Notes: generated by a model not told the origin, from the sequence alone. Positions 23,519 to 33,917 are shown, counted from the stretch's first letter. The stretch: 64,000 nt of DNA from Prevotella sp. AGR2160 (GCF_000424185.1 NZ_AUJK01000014.1:16472-80471), one strand, 5' to 3'. Numbers and translations are program-made.

Positions 23519-24628
23519 TTATGCCTGTTGCATCTGCCATCCCTGAGCGGGGAGGTCGAACTCCTGGTCATCGCGCGTGATGAGTTTGATGCCGAGATCT
23601 TCCTTTGTGATATAGCCGATGCGCTTGATACCCTCGATGCTGTCGAGCTTGGCATGGTCACCGATGGGGACGGTGAAGACGAGCTCATAGTCCTCGCCAC
23701 CGTTGAGGGCGGCTGTGGTGACATTCATGTTCAGTTCCTCGGCCATGACGGCAGTCTGGTAGTCGATGGGGAGGTTCTTCTCGTAGATGCGGGCGCCACA
23801 GTGACTCTGCTGACAGATATGATGGATCTCCGAACTCAGACCGTCACTGATATCCATCATTGCCGTGGGACGGATGCCGGCGGCGGCGAGTTTCTCGCGG
23901 ATATCACCACGGGCCATCGGCTGCAGCTGTCGTTGGATGAGATATTCCTTTCCACTGAAGTCGGGCTGGAAGTCGGCCACCTGTTGGCGCTTTGCCTCCA
24001 AAGCAGCGATCTTCTTGTCGTCATGCTTCTCATGGGCTTCCTTGAGTTCCTTGTTGAAGTCGTTGATCTGCTGGTAGTATACTGTCTTCTCCCGTTCGAG
24101 GAGTTGCAGACCCATGTAGGCGGCGCCGAGGTCACCGCTGACACAGATGAGATCGGTCTCATTGGCGCCACTACGGTAAATGATGTCTTCCTTATTGGCC
24201 TCGCCGATACAGGTGATGGAGATAGCCAGTCCCGTATAGGAGGATGACGTGTCACCACCGACGATATCCACATGGAACTTGTCGCAGGCGGCCCGCAGAC
24301 CTTTATAGAACTCATCGAGGTCCTCCACATTGAAGCGCTTGCCCATGGCGATGTTGACGATCATCTGTCGGGGCACGCCGTTCATGGCGACGATGTCACT
24401 GATATTGACCATGGCACTCTTATAGCCGAGGTGGAGCATGTCTATATAAGTAAGGTCGAAATGGATACCCTCCATGAGCATGTCACTCGTCACGAGCACT
24501 TCCTTGTCGGGATAGTGGAGGACGGCGCAGTCATCGCCGACACCTTTGACGGTGCTGGCGTTCTGCGGCTTGATATCTTTCGTGAGTCGGTCGATGAGGC
24601 CGAACTCACCCAGTTCTTTGATTTCCAT
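23519..24628 (-). CDS. thiL: Thiamine-monophosphate kinase ThiL
   Basis: A 369-aa kinase of the PurM/ThiL fold. N-terminal GEFGLIDRLTKDI, metal and ATP-binding GVGDDCAVL, VTSDMLMEGIHFDL, SAMVNISDIVAMNG, the central VDIVGGDTSSS, ISDGLSSEIHHIC and LNGGEDYELVFTVP are the ThiL motifs. It phosphorylates thiamine monophosphate to thiamine diphosphate in the cytoplasm. There is an insertion around residues 180-220 rich in Lys and Glu (ELKEAHEKHDDKKIAALEAK) that is probably coiled. The start overlaps the stop of the upstream purine nucleoside phosphorylase gene by 1 bp. Last gene of the minus-strand operon. I see no TPP riboswitch nearby. Confidence 0.95.
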   Translation of the reverse strand: MEIKELGEFGLIDRLTKDIKPQNASTVKGVGDDCAVLHYPDKEVLVTSDMLMEGIHFDLTYIDMLHLGYKSAMVNISDIVAMNGVPRQMIVNIAMGKRFNVEDLDEFYKGLRAACDKFHVDIVGGDTSSSYTGLAISITCIGEANKEDIIYRSGANETDLICVSGDLGAAYMGLQLLEREKTVYYQQINDFNKELKEAHEKHDDKKIAALEAKRQQVADFQPDFSGKEYLIQRQLQPMARGDIREKLAAAGIRPTAMMDISDGLSSEIHHICQQSHCGARIYEKNLPIDYQTAVMAEELNMNVTTAALNGGEDYELVFTVPIGDHAKLDSIEGIKRIGYITKEDLGIKLITRDDQEFDLPAQGWQMQQA

Positions 24629-25440
24629 TAAAAACTCCTCTTGATCAGTTCACGCATAATCTCCGTCATCTTCGGTTCAGCGGCATTGGCGGCTTTCTGT
24701 ACCTCCTCATGGCTGACCTTCACGGGGACATCGAAGCCACCGAGATCAGTGATGACACTGATACCGAAGACGCGGATGCCACAATGGCGGGCCACGATCA
24801 CCTCCGGTACGGTGCTCATGCCCACGGCGTCACCGCCGAGGGTACGGTACATGCGATATTCCGCCGGTGTCTCGAAGGTAGGCCCTTGCACGCCGACATA
24901 GACACCATGGACGAGGCGGATACCTTCCTCCTTGGCCACCTCATCGGCGAGGTCACGGAGCTTCTTGTCGTAAGCCTCGTGCATATCGGGGAAGCGCGGG
25001 CCCGTAGGGAAGTTCTTGCCATGGAGCGGGTGCTCGGGGAAGAAATTGATATGGTCGTCGATGACCATGAGATCGCCGATCTTGAAGTTCGGGTTCATAC
25101 CACCGGAGGCATTGCTGACGAAGAGGGTGTTGATGCCGAGCTCGTACATCACGCGCTCCGGGAACGTCACCTCTTTCATCGAGTAGCCCTCATAGTAATG
25201 GAAGCGGCCGTCCATAGCCATGATGTCATAGCCGCCGAGCTTGCCGAAGATGAGTTTCCCGGCATGTCCCTCGACCGTGGAGACGGGGAAGTTGGGGATA
25301 TCTTGATAGGGGAACTCGTAGGCGTCAGTTATTTCGGAAGCTAATTGTCCCAGTCCGGTGCCCAGAATGATGGCTGTCTTTGGACTTGTGGTCATCCTTG
25401 CTTTTAACCAGGATGCTGTTTCTTGAATTTTTTCGTACAT
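24628..25440 (-). CDS. Purine-nucleoside phosphorylase
   Basis: A 270-aa member of the trimeric PNP family (inosine/guanosine type). Landmarks: AIILGTGLGQLASEI (phosphate loop), STVEGHAGKLIFGKL, DGRFHYYEGYS (phosphate-binding Arg and His), VSNASGGMNPNFKIGDLMVI, GVYVGVQGPTFETPAEYRM and GGDAVGMSTVPEVIVARH (purine-binding Glu and Met), then SVITDLGG. Phosphorolysis of purine nucleosides in salvage. Its first 116 bp overlap the end of lpxK in another frame. The start ATG at 25440 agrees with the family N-terminus. Good length. Confidence 0.93.
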   Translation of the reverse strand: MYEKIQETASWLKARMTTSPKTAIILGTGLGQLASEITDAYEFPYQDIPNFPVSTVEGHAGKLIFGKLGGYDIMAMDGRFHYYEGYSMKEVTFPERVMYELGINTLFVSNASGGMNPNFKIGDLMVIDDHINFFPEHPLHGKNFPTGPRFPDMHEAYDKKLRDLADEVAKEEGIRLVHGVYVGVQGPTFETPAEYRMYRTLGGDAVGMSTVPEVIVARHCGIRVFGISVITDLGGFDVPVKVSHEEVQKAANAAEPKMTEIMRELIKRSF

Positions 25441-26524
25441 AGCTTAGTATTTTAGAATTGAAATTTTCTTCTTCATCGAGCATGAACTTGATCTTGATCG
25501 GCAGGGCATAGAGGGCCTTGCGGACCTCCTCGCTCAGTCCCTCGCAGAAGATGAGGCGGGCGGCATCCTTCTCCGTCGTCACGATGAGCCGTGGCTCGGG
25601 CATGGCGGCAAAGGTGTCGTTGATGGCTTCGATATCCTTGTCCTTGAAGTCGTGGTGGTCGCCGAACTGCAGTTGTCGCAGGCGGTCATCATGGGTGCCG
25701 ATATTCATCATCTGTCGCAGGTCCTGGACCATCTGCCGGGTAGAGGCGATACCCGTGAGGAGAAGGATGTTCTTCCCTTGCAGGTCACCCAGCGGCAGTG
25801 TGGCCTGCGGATCTCCGAAGACAGGCAGCAGGGGACGGTAGTCGAGGGTGGTGAAGAACAGTTCCTGATAGGGGAAGAGGTTCATGGCTTTCGTGAGGAC
25901 ACGGAACTCCATCGGCTTCAGGTCTTTCGGACATTTCGTGACGATGACGATGTCCGCGCGGCTCTTGCCTTCTTGGGGCTCCCGCAGCCTTCCTGCCGGC
26001 AGCAGCTTATCGTAGATGATGAGTCGGTGGTAGTCGACGAGCAGGATATTGATGCCGGGTTTGACATACCGGTGCTGGTAGGCGTCGTCAAGGAGGATGA
26101 CATCGACATTCTTCGTCGCGTCGTCATACTGCAGCCGGTCGATGCCCTCCGTGCGTTTCTTGTCGACGGCGACATAGATATCGGGGAATTTCCGGTGCAT
26201 CTGATACGGCTCATCGCCGATATCGCTCATCGGCGTGTCTTGATCGGCAAGGACATAGCCTTTGCTCTTCCGTTTGTATCCACGGGAGAGGACGCCGACT
26301 TTCACATGATTCTCCAGAAGTCGGATGAGATATTCCACATGGGGCGTCTTTCCCGCGCCGCCCACCGTGATATTTCCCACGGAGATGACGGGGATGCCGA
26401 AGGCGCGGGTCTTCAGCAGCCCGACATCGAAGAGCCAGTTGCGGAAGCGCACGCCGATGCCATAGAGCCAGCTCAAGGGGAGCAGACTCTCATTGATCTT
26501 GATGAAATCTCCTTCTGTTCGCAT
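25325..26524 (-). CDS. lpxK: Tetraacyldisaccharide 4'-kinase LpxK
   Basis: A 399-aa LpxK, which phosphorylates the 4' position of the lipid A disaccharide at the inner membrane. Walker A is in ISVGNITVGGAGKTPHVEYL, followed by VLSRGYKRKSKGYV, GDEPYQMHRKFPDIYVAVDK and VILLDDAYQHRYVKP (the DDaxQHr motif), then RLREP and ADIVIVTKCP. N-terminal membrane-associated helix (LPLSWLYGIGVRFRNWLF). The last ~39 codons (KNSRNSILVKSKDD and on) are encoded in the overlap with the start of the PNP gene. The family core ends before this, so the tail may be dispensable. Starts 9 bp downstream of the sppA stop. Confidence 0.93.
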   Translation of the reverse strand: MRTEGDFIKINESLLPLSWLYGIGVRFRNWLFDVGLLKTRAFGIPVISVGNITVGGAGKTPHVEYLIRLLENHVKVGVLSRGYKRKSKGYVLADQDTPMSDIGDEPYQMHRKFPDIYVAVDKKRTEGIDRLQYDDATKNVDVILLDDAYQHRYVKPGINILLVDYHRLIIYDKLLPAGRLREPQEGKSRADIVIVTKCPKDLKPMEFRVLTKAMNLFPYQELFFTTLDYRPLLPVFGDPQATLPLGDLQGKNILLLTGIASTRQMVQDLRQMMNIGTHDDRLRQLQFGDHHDFKDKDIEAINDTFAAMPEPRLIVTTEKDAARLIFCEGLSEEVRKALYALPIKIKFMLDEEENFNSKILSYVRKNSRNSILVKSKDDHKSKDSHHSGHRTGTISFRNN

Positions 26525-26533
26525 TAGTTTTTT

Positions 26534-28306
26534 TTAATTCACTTTAAAGATAAACGGCAGCCGGGCCTGGATACCTTTCATCCGCTGTGCCTCCATGAGG
26601 ATCTTCATGGAGGTGTAGTAATCGCCGAGGACATTGCGGGCCTGTTCATCGAGGAAGTTGCCGGCATTCTGATCCTCTGCGGCCAGCAGCTGGTCGAGGA
26701 GAGACTGTTCGCCGGGATAGAACTCCTCATGGTAGTCGTCACTCTTGGCGAGTTGCGCGGCCTTCTTCACAGCGTCATCGAGTCCGCCGAGCTGGTCGAC
26801 GAGTCCGATCTTGATCGCGTCGGAGGCGAGATAGACATGTCCCTGTGCGATCTCTTCCACACGGGCCATGGACAGTTTACGGCCTTCGGCGACACGGCTC
26901 TTGAAGAGCCAGTAGCCATGATTGATGGAGGCCTGCATGAGTTGGGCCTGTTCGGGGGTGAAGGTGCCGTCTTCGAGGAAGTCACTGTTACGGTTTGTCT
27001 TCACACTGTCGAAATGGACACCAAACTTACCTTGAATAAGTCCGGACATATCGGGGAAGAGTCCGAAGATACCGATGGAGCCCGTGATCGTCGTCGGGTC
27101 GGCGACGATCCAGTTGGCGGCCGTGCTGAGGTAGTAAGCGCCGGAGGCGGCAGCGCCGCTCATGGAGATGACGACGGGTTTCTTCTTCTTCAGCATCATC
27201 ACCTCATGCCAGATCTGCTCGGAGGCATAGGCGTCGCCACCACCGGAGTTGACACGGAGGACGACGGCTTTGACGTCATCATCATCGGCGAGGTCCTGCA
27301 GATCCTGGCAGACCTGGTCCTGTGCGATGCTGTGGCCGCCACCCATACTCACGGGGACACGACTGCCGACGATGTCGCCCCACATATTATATACAGCGAT
27401 CTTGTCACCGCTCTCACTGTCATCCTGGGCGGCCATCGTGGAGACAGACACCTGATGGATCGTGGCGTCGGCGTCGATGCCGAGCTGTTTCTTGATGATG
27501 CCCTTGATACTGTCATTATAGATGAGGCCGTCGACGAACTTGTATTTCTTCAGGTTCTCTGTCGGCTCCAGGGCAATGAAGCGGTCGGCATAGCTGTTAA
27601 GGCTGTCGACGGAGATGCCGCGGCTCTTGCTCACGGCGGCCGTCATCGTGTCCCACATGCCCTGGATATAGCGCTCGGCCTGTTCACGGGCGGGCGCACT
27701 CATGCTGTTCTCTGTGAAATTCTCCACGGCACTCTTGTATTTGCCGCATTTGAAAGCGACGAATTTGATGCCGGCCTTGGCGAAGGCATCCTTCAGATAA
27801 TAAGGCTTTCCACCCATACCGGCCCAGAGAATCTCACCGCTGGGATTGATATAGATCTTGTCGGCCGCAGAGGCGAGGTAATAAGCGCCCTGGCCGTAGG
27901 CCTCGCCATAGGCGATGATCCATTTTCCGGCTTTCTTGAAGTCGAGGAGCGCCTTGCGCAACTCCTCCAGCTGTGCCATATCGGCATGGAAATCATTACT
28001 CTCGATATAGATACCGCTGATCTTATTATTGTTACGGGCTTTCTTAATGGCACTGAGGGTCTCGGTGAATCCCGGCGTACTCTCGATGTTGCCCTGGATA
28101 TAGTCTCTTATCGAAGGCTGTGAAGATCCTTCCTCCATCTCGCCGTCGAGCTGGAGCACGAGGACGGAGTTCTTGGCGATAGCCGGTTTGTCATTGCCGG
28201 AGACCAAGGCACCGATAAAGGTGAAGAGGCCGAAGAGTCCGGCGATGATACAGAGGATGAGCATTCCGACGATCGTCGCGCCGACATTTTTCCAAAAGTC
28301 TTTCAT
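26534..28306 (-). CDS. sppA: Signal peptide peptidase SppA (67-kDa type)
   Basis: A 590-aa serine protease with two tandem ClpP/crotonase-like domains, the long form. One N-terminal membrane helix (VGMLILCIIAGLFGLFTFIG). N-terminal domain with the general-base Lys region FKCGKYKSAVENFTENSMS; C-terminal domain with VVLRVNSGGGDAYASE and VISMSGAAASGAYYLS, which includes the nucleophile Ser, then ITGSIGIFGLFPDMSGL. It degrades leftover signal peptides in the inner membrane. First gene of the sppA-lpxK-pnp-thiL operon. Its promoter lies in the shared inverted repeat at 28342-28400. Confidence 0.94.
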   Translation of the reverse strand: MKDFWKNVGATIVGMLILCIIAGLFGLFTFIGALVSGNDKPAIAKNSVLVLQLDGEMEEGSSQPSIRDYIQGNIESTPGFTETLSAIKKARNNNKISGIYIESNDFHADMAQLEELRKALLDFKKAGKWIIAYGEAYGQGAYYLASAADKIYINPSGEILWAGMGGKPYYLKDAFAKAGIKFVAFKCGKYKSAVENFTENSMSAPAREQAERYIQGMWDTMTAAVSKSRGISVDSLNSYADRFIALEPTENLKKYKFVDGLIYNDSIKGIIKKQLGIDADATIHQVSVSTMAAQDDSESGDKIAVYNMWGDIVGSRVPVSMGGGHSIAQDQVCQDLQDLADDDDVKAVVLRVNSGGGDAYASEQIWHEVMMLKKKKPVVISMSGAAASGAYYLSTAANWIVADPTTITGSIGIFGLFPDMSGLIQGKFGVHFDSVKTNRNSDFLEDGTFTPEQAQLMQASINHGYWLFKSRVAEGRKLSMARVEEIAQGHVYLASDAIKIGLVDQLGGLDDAVKKAAQLAKSDDYHEEFYPGEQSLLDQLLAAEDQNAGNFLDEQARNVLGDYYTSMKILMEAQRMKGIQARLPFIFKVN

Positions 28307-28341
28307 ATCTTTCCTTATGTTTGTTAGGGTTATGATGTTTA

Positions 28342-28400
28342 TGCCACAAAATTACGGAAAAAATTTCGTTTGACCAATAATTTTTCGTAATTTTGTGGCA
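28342..28400. promoter_or_regulatory. Divergent promoters embedded in a perfect 15-bp inverted repeat
   Basis: TGCCACAAAATTACG (28342-28356) and its exact reverse complement (28386-28400) enclose 29 bp. Each arm contains TAATTTTG pointing outwards: 28388-28395 on + towards the esterase, and 28347-28354 on - towards sppA. It could also bind a dimeric regulator that controls both genes. Confidence 0.55.
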
Positions 28401-28426
28401 TTCAACCATTATTTACTACTTATATT

Positions 28427-29251
28427 ATGCTATTGATGAACAAAAAACTCTCAGTCCTTGTAACGATACTCATGACCATCGGTCTTTTTACGGCGATGAC
28501 GACGAATGGCAAGACGGCGCGTCGGTTTGTCATGGATCTGAACACCCCCGGAGACAGTGCGCTCCTCGTTTTCCTTCCTGATCATCCTACGGGACGGGCC
28601 GTCGTCGATCTCCCCGGTGGCGGCTATGAGCATCTGGCCATGCAACATGAGGGTACCGACTGGGCGCCGTTCTTCAACGACCGTGGCATCGCACTGATCG
28701 TCTTGAAATACCGCATGCCGAACGGAGACCGTTGGCTGCCGATCGCTGATGGTGAGAAGGCGCTGCAGGTGGTACGTGACAGTGCGCTCTCCTGGCATAT
28801 CGACCGGAAGAATATCGGGATCATGGGATCGAGCGCCGGTGGTCATCTCGCCACGACACTCTCCACCCATGGTCCTGCCGCCACACGACCGGCATTTACG
28901 ATTCTTTTCTATCCTGTGGTGACAATGGGAGAGGGGACGCACGGCGGATCACGGGATCATCTCCTCGGAACGCTGCGGAATGACAGTTCGGTGGTTGCCG
29001 AATACAGTAATGAGCGGCAGGTGCACAAGGGCGTGACACCTCCCGCTATCATTATCCTTGCCGACGATGACCATGTCGTGCCGCCGGTAGAGAATGGCGT
29101 GGCTTACTATTCGGCCCTGCGTCGTGCCGGCATCCCTTGTTCCCTCTATGTCTATCCCAGTGGGGATCATGGCTTCGGTTTCCGAACCTCGTGGAAATAT
29201 CATGACCTCATGCTCAACGAACTCTCTGCCTGGCTAAGTTACCGGAAGTAG
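28427..29251 (+). CDS. Secreted alpha/beta-hydrolase (acetyl esterase/lipase type)
   Basis: A 274-aa esterase with an N-terminal signal peptide (ILMTIGLFTAMTTNGKTA); an ATG at 28436 is an equally possible start. Alpha/beta hydrolase motifs: VVDLPGGGYEHL (oxyanion HGG-like loop, here PGGGY), nucleophile elbow IMGSSAGGHLA, Asp in IILADDDHVVPP and His in YPSGDHGFGF. This subgroup (BD-FAE/Axe-like) includes bacterial xylan acetyl esterases. A role in deacetylating plant glycans fits the genome context but is inferred. Its 3' end overlaps the convergent MBL gene by 13 bp. Confidence 0.85.
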   Translation: MLLMNKKLSVLVTILMTIGLFTAMTTNGKTARRFVMDLNTPGDSALLVFLPDHPTGRAVVDLPGGGYEHLAMQHEGTDWAPFFNDRGIALIVLKYRMPNGDRWLPIADGEKALQVVRDSALSWHIDRKNIGIMGSSAGGHLATTLSTHGPAATRPAFTILFYPVVTMGEGTHGGSRDHLLGTLRNDSSVVAEYSNERQVHKGVTPPAIIILADDDHVVPPVENGVAYYSALRRAGIPCSLYVYPSGDHGFGFRTSWKYHDLMLNELSAWLSYRK

Positions 29252-29991
29252 CGCATGACGACTTTGCTCTTGACGCCGCGGAGGGTTTTCTCGATGTCCT
29301 TCGGATCGGTATGCTGTCCCCAGTTGTAAGGGTAGACGATCTTCGGGCGGATGACCTCCACGGCCTTACGGAGCTGCCGGAGGTTCATCGTATAGGGCGT
29401 GTTACACGGCAGGAAGGCGATATCGATGTCCTTGATATGGTACATCTCCGGGATAAACTCGGTATCGCCGGCGATATATACGCGGAAGCCGTTGAAGTCG
29501 ATGATATATCCATTGCCGAGACCTTTGGGATGGATGGCGCGGTATTTCGGCGTGACATTATACGCCGGGACGGCATAGACGGTGACGTTCTTCTCCAGTG
29601 CAGCTTTCTGTCCGTTATGGATAGGCGTGCCCCGGTTGTAATAGCGGTTCCAACTCTTCACGTCGAGGAGGATGTTCGTCTTCGCCTCGTCGGTGAGCAC
29701 GAGGATGGCATGTTTCTCGAAGTGGTCGTTATGCCAGTGGGTCACGAGGATATAGTCGGCTTTCGGTTTGTCGACATATTCCACGATAGGCTCTACATTA
29801 CTGGAGACGGGATCGATCTCAAACTCCAGACCGTCATAGTTCATTTCTATCGACGCATGTTTGATGGGTGTGATCGTCAGTCGTTTCCCTTTCGGCGTGA
29901 TATAGACATCGGAGCCCTGCGGAGCCTCGTGACAGGCCGTGAGCGTCAGCAAGGCAGGAATCAGAAGCAGCCAACAAATTTTCCTTGTCAT
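29239..29991 (-). CDS. MBL-fold metallo-hydrolase lipoprotein
   Basis: A 250-aa protein with signal peptide and lipobox (LTAC, Cys20), so periplasmic or surface anchored. The metallo-beta-lactamase-fold signature is THWHNDHFEKH (H-x-H-x-D-H type), followed by a distal VYIAGDTEFIPEMY (Asp ligand) and a C-terminal YPYNWGQHTD (His ligand). It resembles the UlaG/YtnP-like group of MBL hydrolases that act on phosphoesters or lactones. Substrate unknown. Convergent with the esterase gene, 13-bp overlap. It has its own start region in the 29992-30149 interval. Confidence 0.82.
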   Translation of the reverse strand: MTRKICWLLLIPALLTLTACHEAPQGSDVYITPKGKRLTITPIKHASIEMNYDGLEFEIDPVSSNVEPIVEYVDKPKADYILVTHWHNDHFEKHAILVLTDEAKTNILLDVKSWNRYYNRGTPIHNGQKAALEKNVTVYAVPAYNVTPKYRAIHPKGLGNGYIIDFNGFRVYIAGDTEFIPEMYHIKDIDIAFLPCNTPYTMNLRQLRKAVEVIRPKIVYPYNWGQHTDPKDIEKTLRGVKSKVVMRYFR

Positions 29992-30054
29992 GATTTTCTT
30001 CTTTTTGGCAAAATTATAGGTTTTTCTCTAAACGCACAAATTTTACCCTGTTTT

Positions 30055-30087
30055 TTTGCCTTTAGTCACAGATTTTTCGTACCTTTG
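30055..30087 (+). promoter_or_regulatory. Promoter of the ThrE-type exporter gene
   Basis: -33 TTTG (30055-30058), 21-nt spacer, -7 TACCTTTG (30080-30087). Good match to the Bacteroidetes consensus, 62 nt before the ATG at 30150. Confidence 0.7.
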
Positions 30088-30149
30088 CAGCCGAAATATT
30101 TCAAGGATAATTATTTAGGATTAATCATTTATTTTTGCAAGGAAACAAC

Positions 30150-31577
30150 ATGGACGAGAAATCTACATGTAAATGCAATGACAATGCAACAAAGTTATTA
30201 AGGCGTAAATTGGACTTGTTGCTCCGCACGGGACAGATCCTTATGGAGAGTAGTGCTGATACCTCCCGCGTCCGTCGGAACATGATGCGTACGGCAGCCT
30301 TCCTCGGACTTCCCGAGGACAAACTCCATCTCTATGTCGACTATTACGTGCTGCAGGCCGAGGTGAGTGACGAGACACATTCTTTCTCAAAGATGCAGCG
30401 TTGTGACAAGCATGTCATCAACTTCCTGGCCATCCAGGAGATTTCCAAACTCTCTTGGCGTGCCATCAAGCAGGACTATAGTCTGGATCGTTATGAGGCA
30501 GAACTGGAGCGCATCGCCCATGGTCCACAGTATTACAGTCAGTGGATGATCGCCATCTGTGCCGGCTTCGCCTGTGGCGGCTTCTGTGTCCAGTTCGGTT
30601 GTGACTGGACGGCATTCTTCTATGCCTCCCTGGCTGCTATCCTCGGCAACCGTCTGCGCATGTATCTCAACAAGCTCGGTTCAAACGTCTATTTCAATAT
30701 TGCCGTGGCCACGTTCGTCTCTACGATCATCGCCTGGCTGACGACATTCCTCTCTACGCCTGCAGCCGCGCAGGCACTGCCGGGCTGGCTCGCCACGTTG
30801 CTCCAGTCCAACACGCCGTACCATCCCTTCATGGCGTGTGCCTTGTATATCGTGCCGGGCGTGCCACTGATTAACTTCGTCAATGATATGCTCGACAATC
30901 ATATTGAGACGGGACTCGTGAGAGCTACGAACACATTGCTGATGATTGCCGCCATGTCCTTCGGTATCGCCGTGGCTATCAAGGTCACGGGGCAGGACAA
31001 CTTCGTGAAGGACCTGAGCATGATTCCTCATAACAGTTTCTTGAGTTACGCCATCGCCGCCGGTATCTCGGGCATGGGCTTCGCCACGATCTATGATACG
31101 CCGAAGCGCCTGATGCCATGGATCGCCGTGGGTGCCATCATTGCCGTCTGTACGCGTAACTTCGTTAACCTCGGTCCGGCGAATGGTAACATCGGTCTGG
31201 GTCAGGGTTTGATGATCGGATCACTTGTCGGTTCGGCTCTGATCAGTATCATCAATATCAAGATGGTCCACGAAGTCCATACGCCGCACCAGGTCATCAC
31301 GATCCCCGCCGTCATCCCGATGATCCCCGGTGTGCTGATGTACCGTGCCCTCTATGGACTGATTGATATGCAGGGTATCGTCGGAGAGGTGACCTTTGCC
31401 ACACATAACGCCATCAACGGATCCCTGACGATCCTCGTCATCGCCATCGGTGTGGCTATCCCGAACATCTTCTTCCGCAAATGGATTGCCCCGAACCGCC
31501 GTGCCAAGTTGCAGCAGCTCATCGAAGAGCGTAAGGCCCGCGGAAAATTCGTGGAGTTGGGGGAGATTGACAACTAA
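30150..31577 (+). CDS. Threonine/serine exporter family protein (ThrE, fused halves)
   Basis: A 475-aa inner-membrane protein. The ATG at 30150 follows an AAGGA-like ribosome site; the frame extends upstream only with a TTG. The N-terminal cytosolic-like segment (residues 20-120: LLLRTGQILMESSADTSRV) is the conserved ThrE start. About ten hydrophobic helices follow, in two blocks (IAICAGFACGGFCVQFG to ALYIVPGVPLINFVNDMLD, then SYAIAAGISGMGFATIY to ITIPAVIPMIPGVLMYRALY). The two halves correspond to the ThrE and ThrE_2 domains, here in one chain. Predicted proton-coupled export of Thr/Ser or related small molecules; the substrate is inferred. Monocistronic, followed by a strong terminator. Confidence 0.9.
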   Translation: MDEKSTCKCNDNATKLLRRKLDLLLRTGQILMESSADTSRVRRNMMRTAAFLGLPEDKLHLYVDYYVLQAEVSDETHSFSKMQRCDKHVINFLAIQEISKLSWRAIKQDYSLDRYEAELERIAHGPQYYSQWMIAICAGFACGGFCVQFGCDWTAFFYASLAAILGNRLRMYLNKLGSNVYFNIAVATFVSTIIAWLTTFLSTPAAAQALPGWLATLLQSNTPYHPFMACALYIVPGVPLINFVNDMLDNHIETGLVRATNTLLMIAAMSFGIAVAIKVTGQDNFVKDLSMIPHNSFLSYAIAAGISGMGFATIYDTPKRLMPWIAVGAIIAVCTRNFVNLGPANGNIGLGQGLMIGSLVGSALISIINIKMVHEVHTPHQVITIPAVIPMIPGVLMYRALYGLIDMQGIVGEVTFATHNAINGSLTILVIAIGVAIPNIFFRKWIAPNRRAKLQQLIEERKARGKFVELGEIDN

Positions 31578-31631
31578 TCTCCACCTTATTATATATATAG
31601 GTGTAGGAACGCTGTTTCTGTCATCTTGTCA

Positions 31632-31667
31632 GTGTGCCAATGCGATGCGTCGCATTGGCACACTTTT
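31632..31667 (+). terminator. Strong terminator between the exporter gene and groES
   Basis: A 14-bp perfect stem (GTGTGCCAATGCGA / TCGCATTGGCACAC) with a TGCG loop, followed by TTTT. The arms are symmetrical, so it may act in both directions. No CIRCE element is present. Confidence 0.85.
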
Positions 31668-31728
31668 CGTATAATGGTGGGCGAAAGTGAGGAAAAGAAG
31701 GATAGTAAAACTTTAAAACATAAGAACT

Positions 31729-32001
31729 ATGACAATTAAACCATTAGCAGACAGAGTGCTGGTACTTCCTGCACCAGCTGAAGAAAAAGTAGGTGGAATC
31801 ATTATCCCTGATACCGCTAAGGAGAAACCGCAGCGTGGTAAGGTCATCGCTGTCGGTGAGGGCAAGAAAGACGAGCCGATGGTCCTGAAGGCCGGTGATG
31901 AGGTGCTCTATGGCAAGTATGCCGGCACAGAGATAGAGAATGGCGGTGAGAAGTATCTCATGATGCGCCAGAGTGATGTCCTCGCTGTCGTAGAAGGCTA
32001 A
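31729..32001 (+). CDS. groES: Co-chaperonin GroES
   Basis: A 90-aa Gro[42 protein letters not shown] (the mobile loop that contacts GroEL), [15 protein letters not shown] and a final [13 protein letters not shown]. Forms the heptameric lid of the chaperonin. Located 40 bp before groEL, the usual two-gene heat-shock operon. I see no CIRCE operator, and no TAnnTTTG box I would trust in the 150 bp upstream. Confidence 0.98.
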   Translation: MTIKPLADRVLVLPAPAEEKVGGIIIPDTAKEKPQRGKVIAVGEGKKDEPMVLKAGDEVLYGKYAGTEIENGGEKYLMMRQSDVLAVVEG

Positions 32002-32008
32002 GCAATAG

Positions 32009-33661
<1,653 letters not shown>

Positions 33662-33690
33662 TAATTTGACATCTATAGCTAACAAAATAG

Positions 33691-33720
33691 AAGGCAACTG
33701 TTTTTGCAGTTGCCTTTTTT
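33691..33720 (+). terminator. groEL terminator
   Basis: 10-bp stem AAGGCAACTG / CAGTTGCCTT (33691-33700, 33707-33716) with loop TTTTTG and a run of six T. Confidence 0.9.
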
Positions 33721-33762
33721 ATGTTAAATATCAGTAGATTCGAAAAAAAATCGTTGAAAAAT

Positions 33763-33793
33763 TTTGTTGGATGATAGAAAAGTCATAACTTTG
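33763..33793 (+). promoter_or_regulatory. Consensus promoter of a candidate small RNA
   Basis: -33 TTTG (33763-33766), 19-nt spacer, -7 TAACTTTG (33786-33793): a full Bacteroidetes consensus. There is no start codon with a sensible frame before the terminator at 33886. Confidence 0.7.
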
Positions 33794-33799
33794 CAATCG

Positions 33800-33917
33800 A
33801 ACAAAGATTAGTGGGCACTTCGGTGCGTAACTAGATATTTTTTGATTTGTTTTAGTAGATTAGTTTTTAAGTAGTTTGTTTTGGAAATCGGTTGTCGTGA
33901 GACATCCGATTTTTTTT
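33800..33917 (+). ncRNA. Candidate small non-coding RNA (about 118 nt)
   Basis: Bounded by the promoter at 33763-33793 and an intrinsic terminator: stem 33886-33896 / 33901-33911 with loop GTGA and a T tract to 33917 (one internal T-T mismatch). Inside, GCAC-TTCG-GTGC (33815-33826, UUCG tetraloop) is enclosed by possible pairing of TAGT and ACTA. I do not recognise an Rfam family; a regulatory RNA or 6S-like RNA is possible. Start point is estimated from the -7 box. Confidence 0.55.

Noticed and set aside
23519..24628. TPP riboswitch near thiL
   Set aside because: thiL is an internal operon gene with a 1-bp overlap to the upstream gene; there is no leader in which a riboswitch could sit.
31578..31728. 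CIRCE heat-shock operator before groES
   Set aside because: The 14-bp inverted repeat at 31632-31663 does not fit TTAGCACTC-N9-GAGTGCTAA and has a T tract, so it is a terminator.
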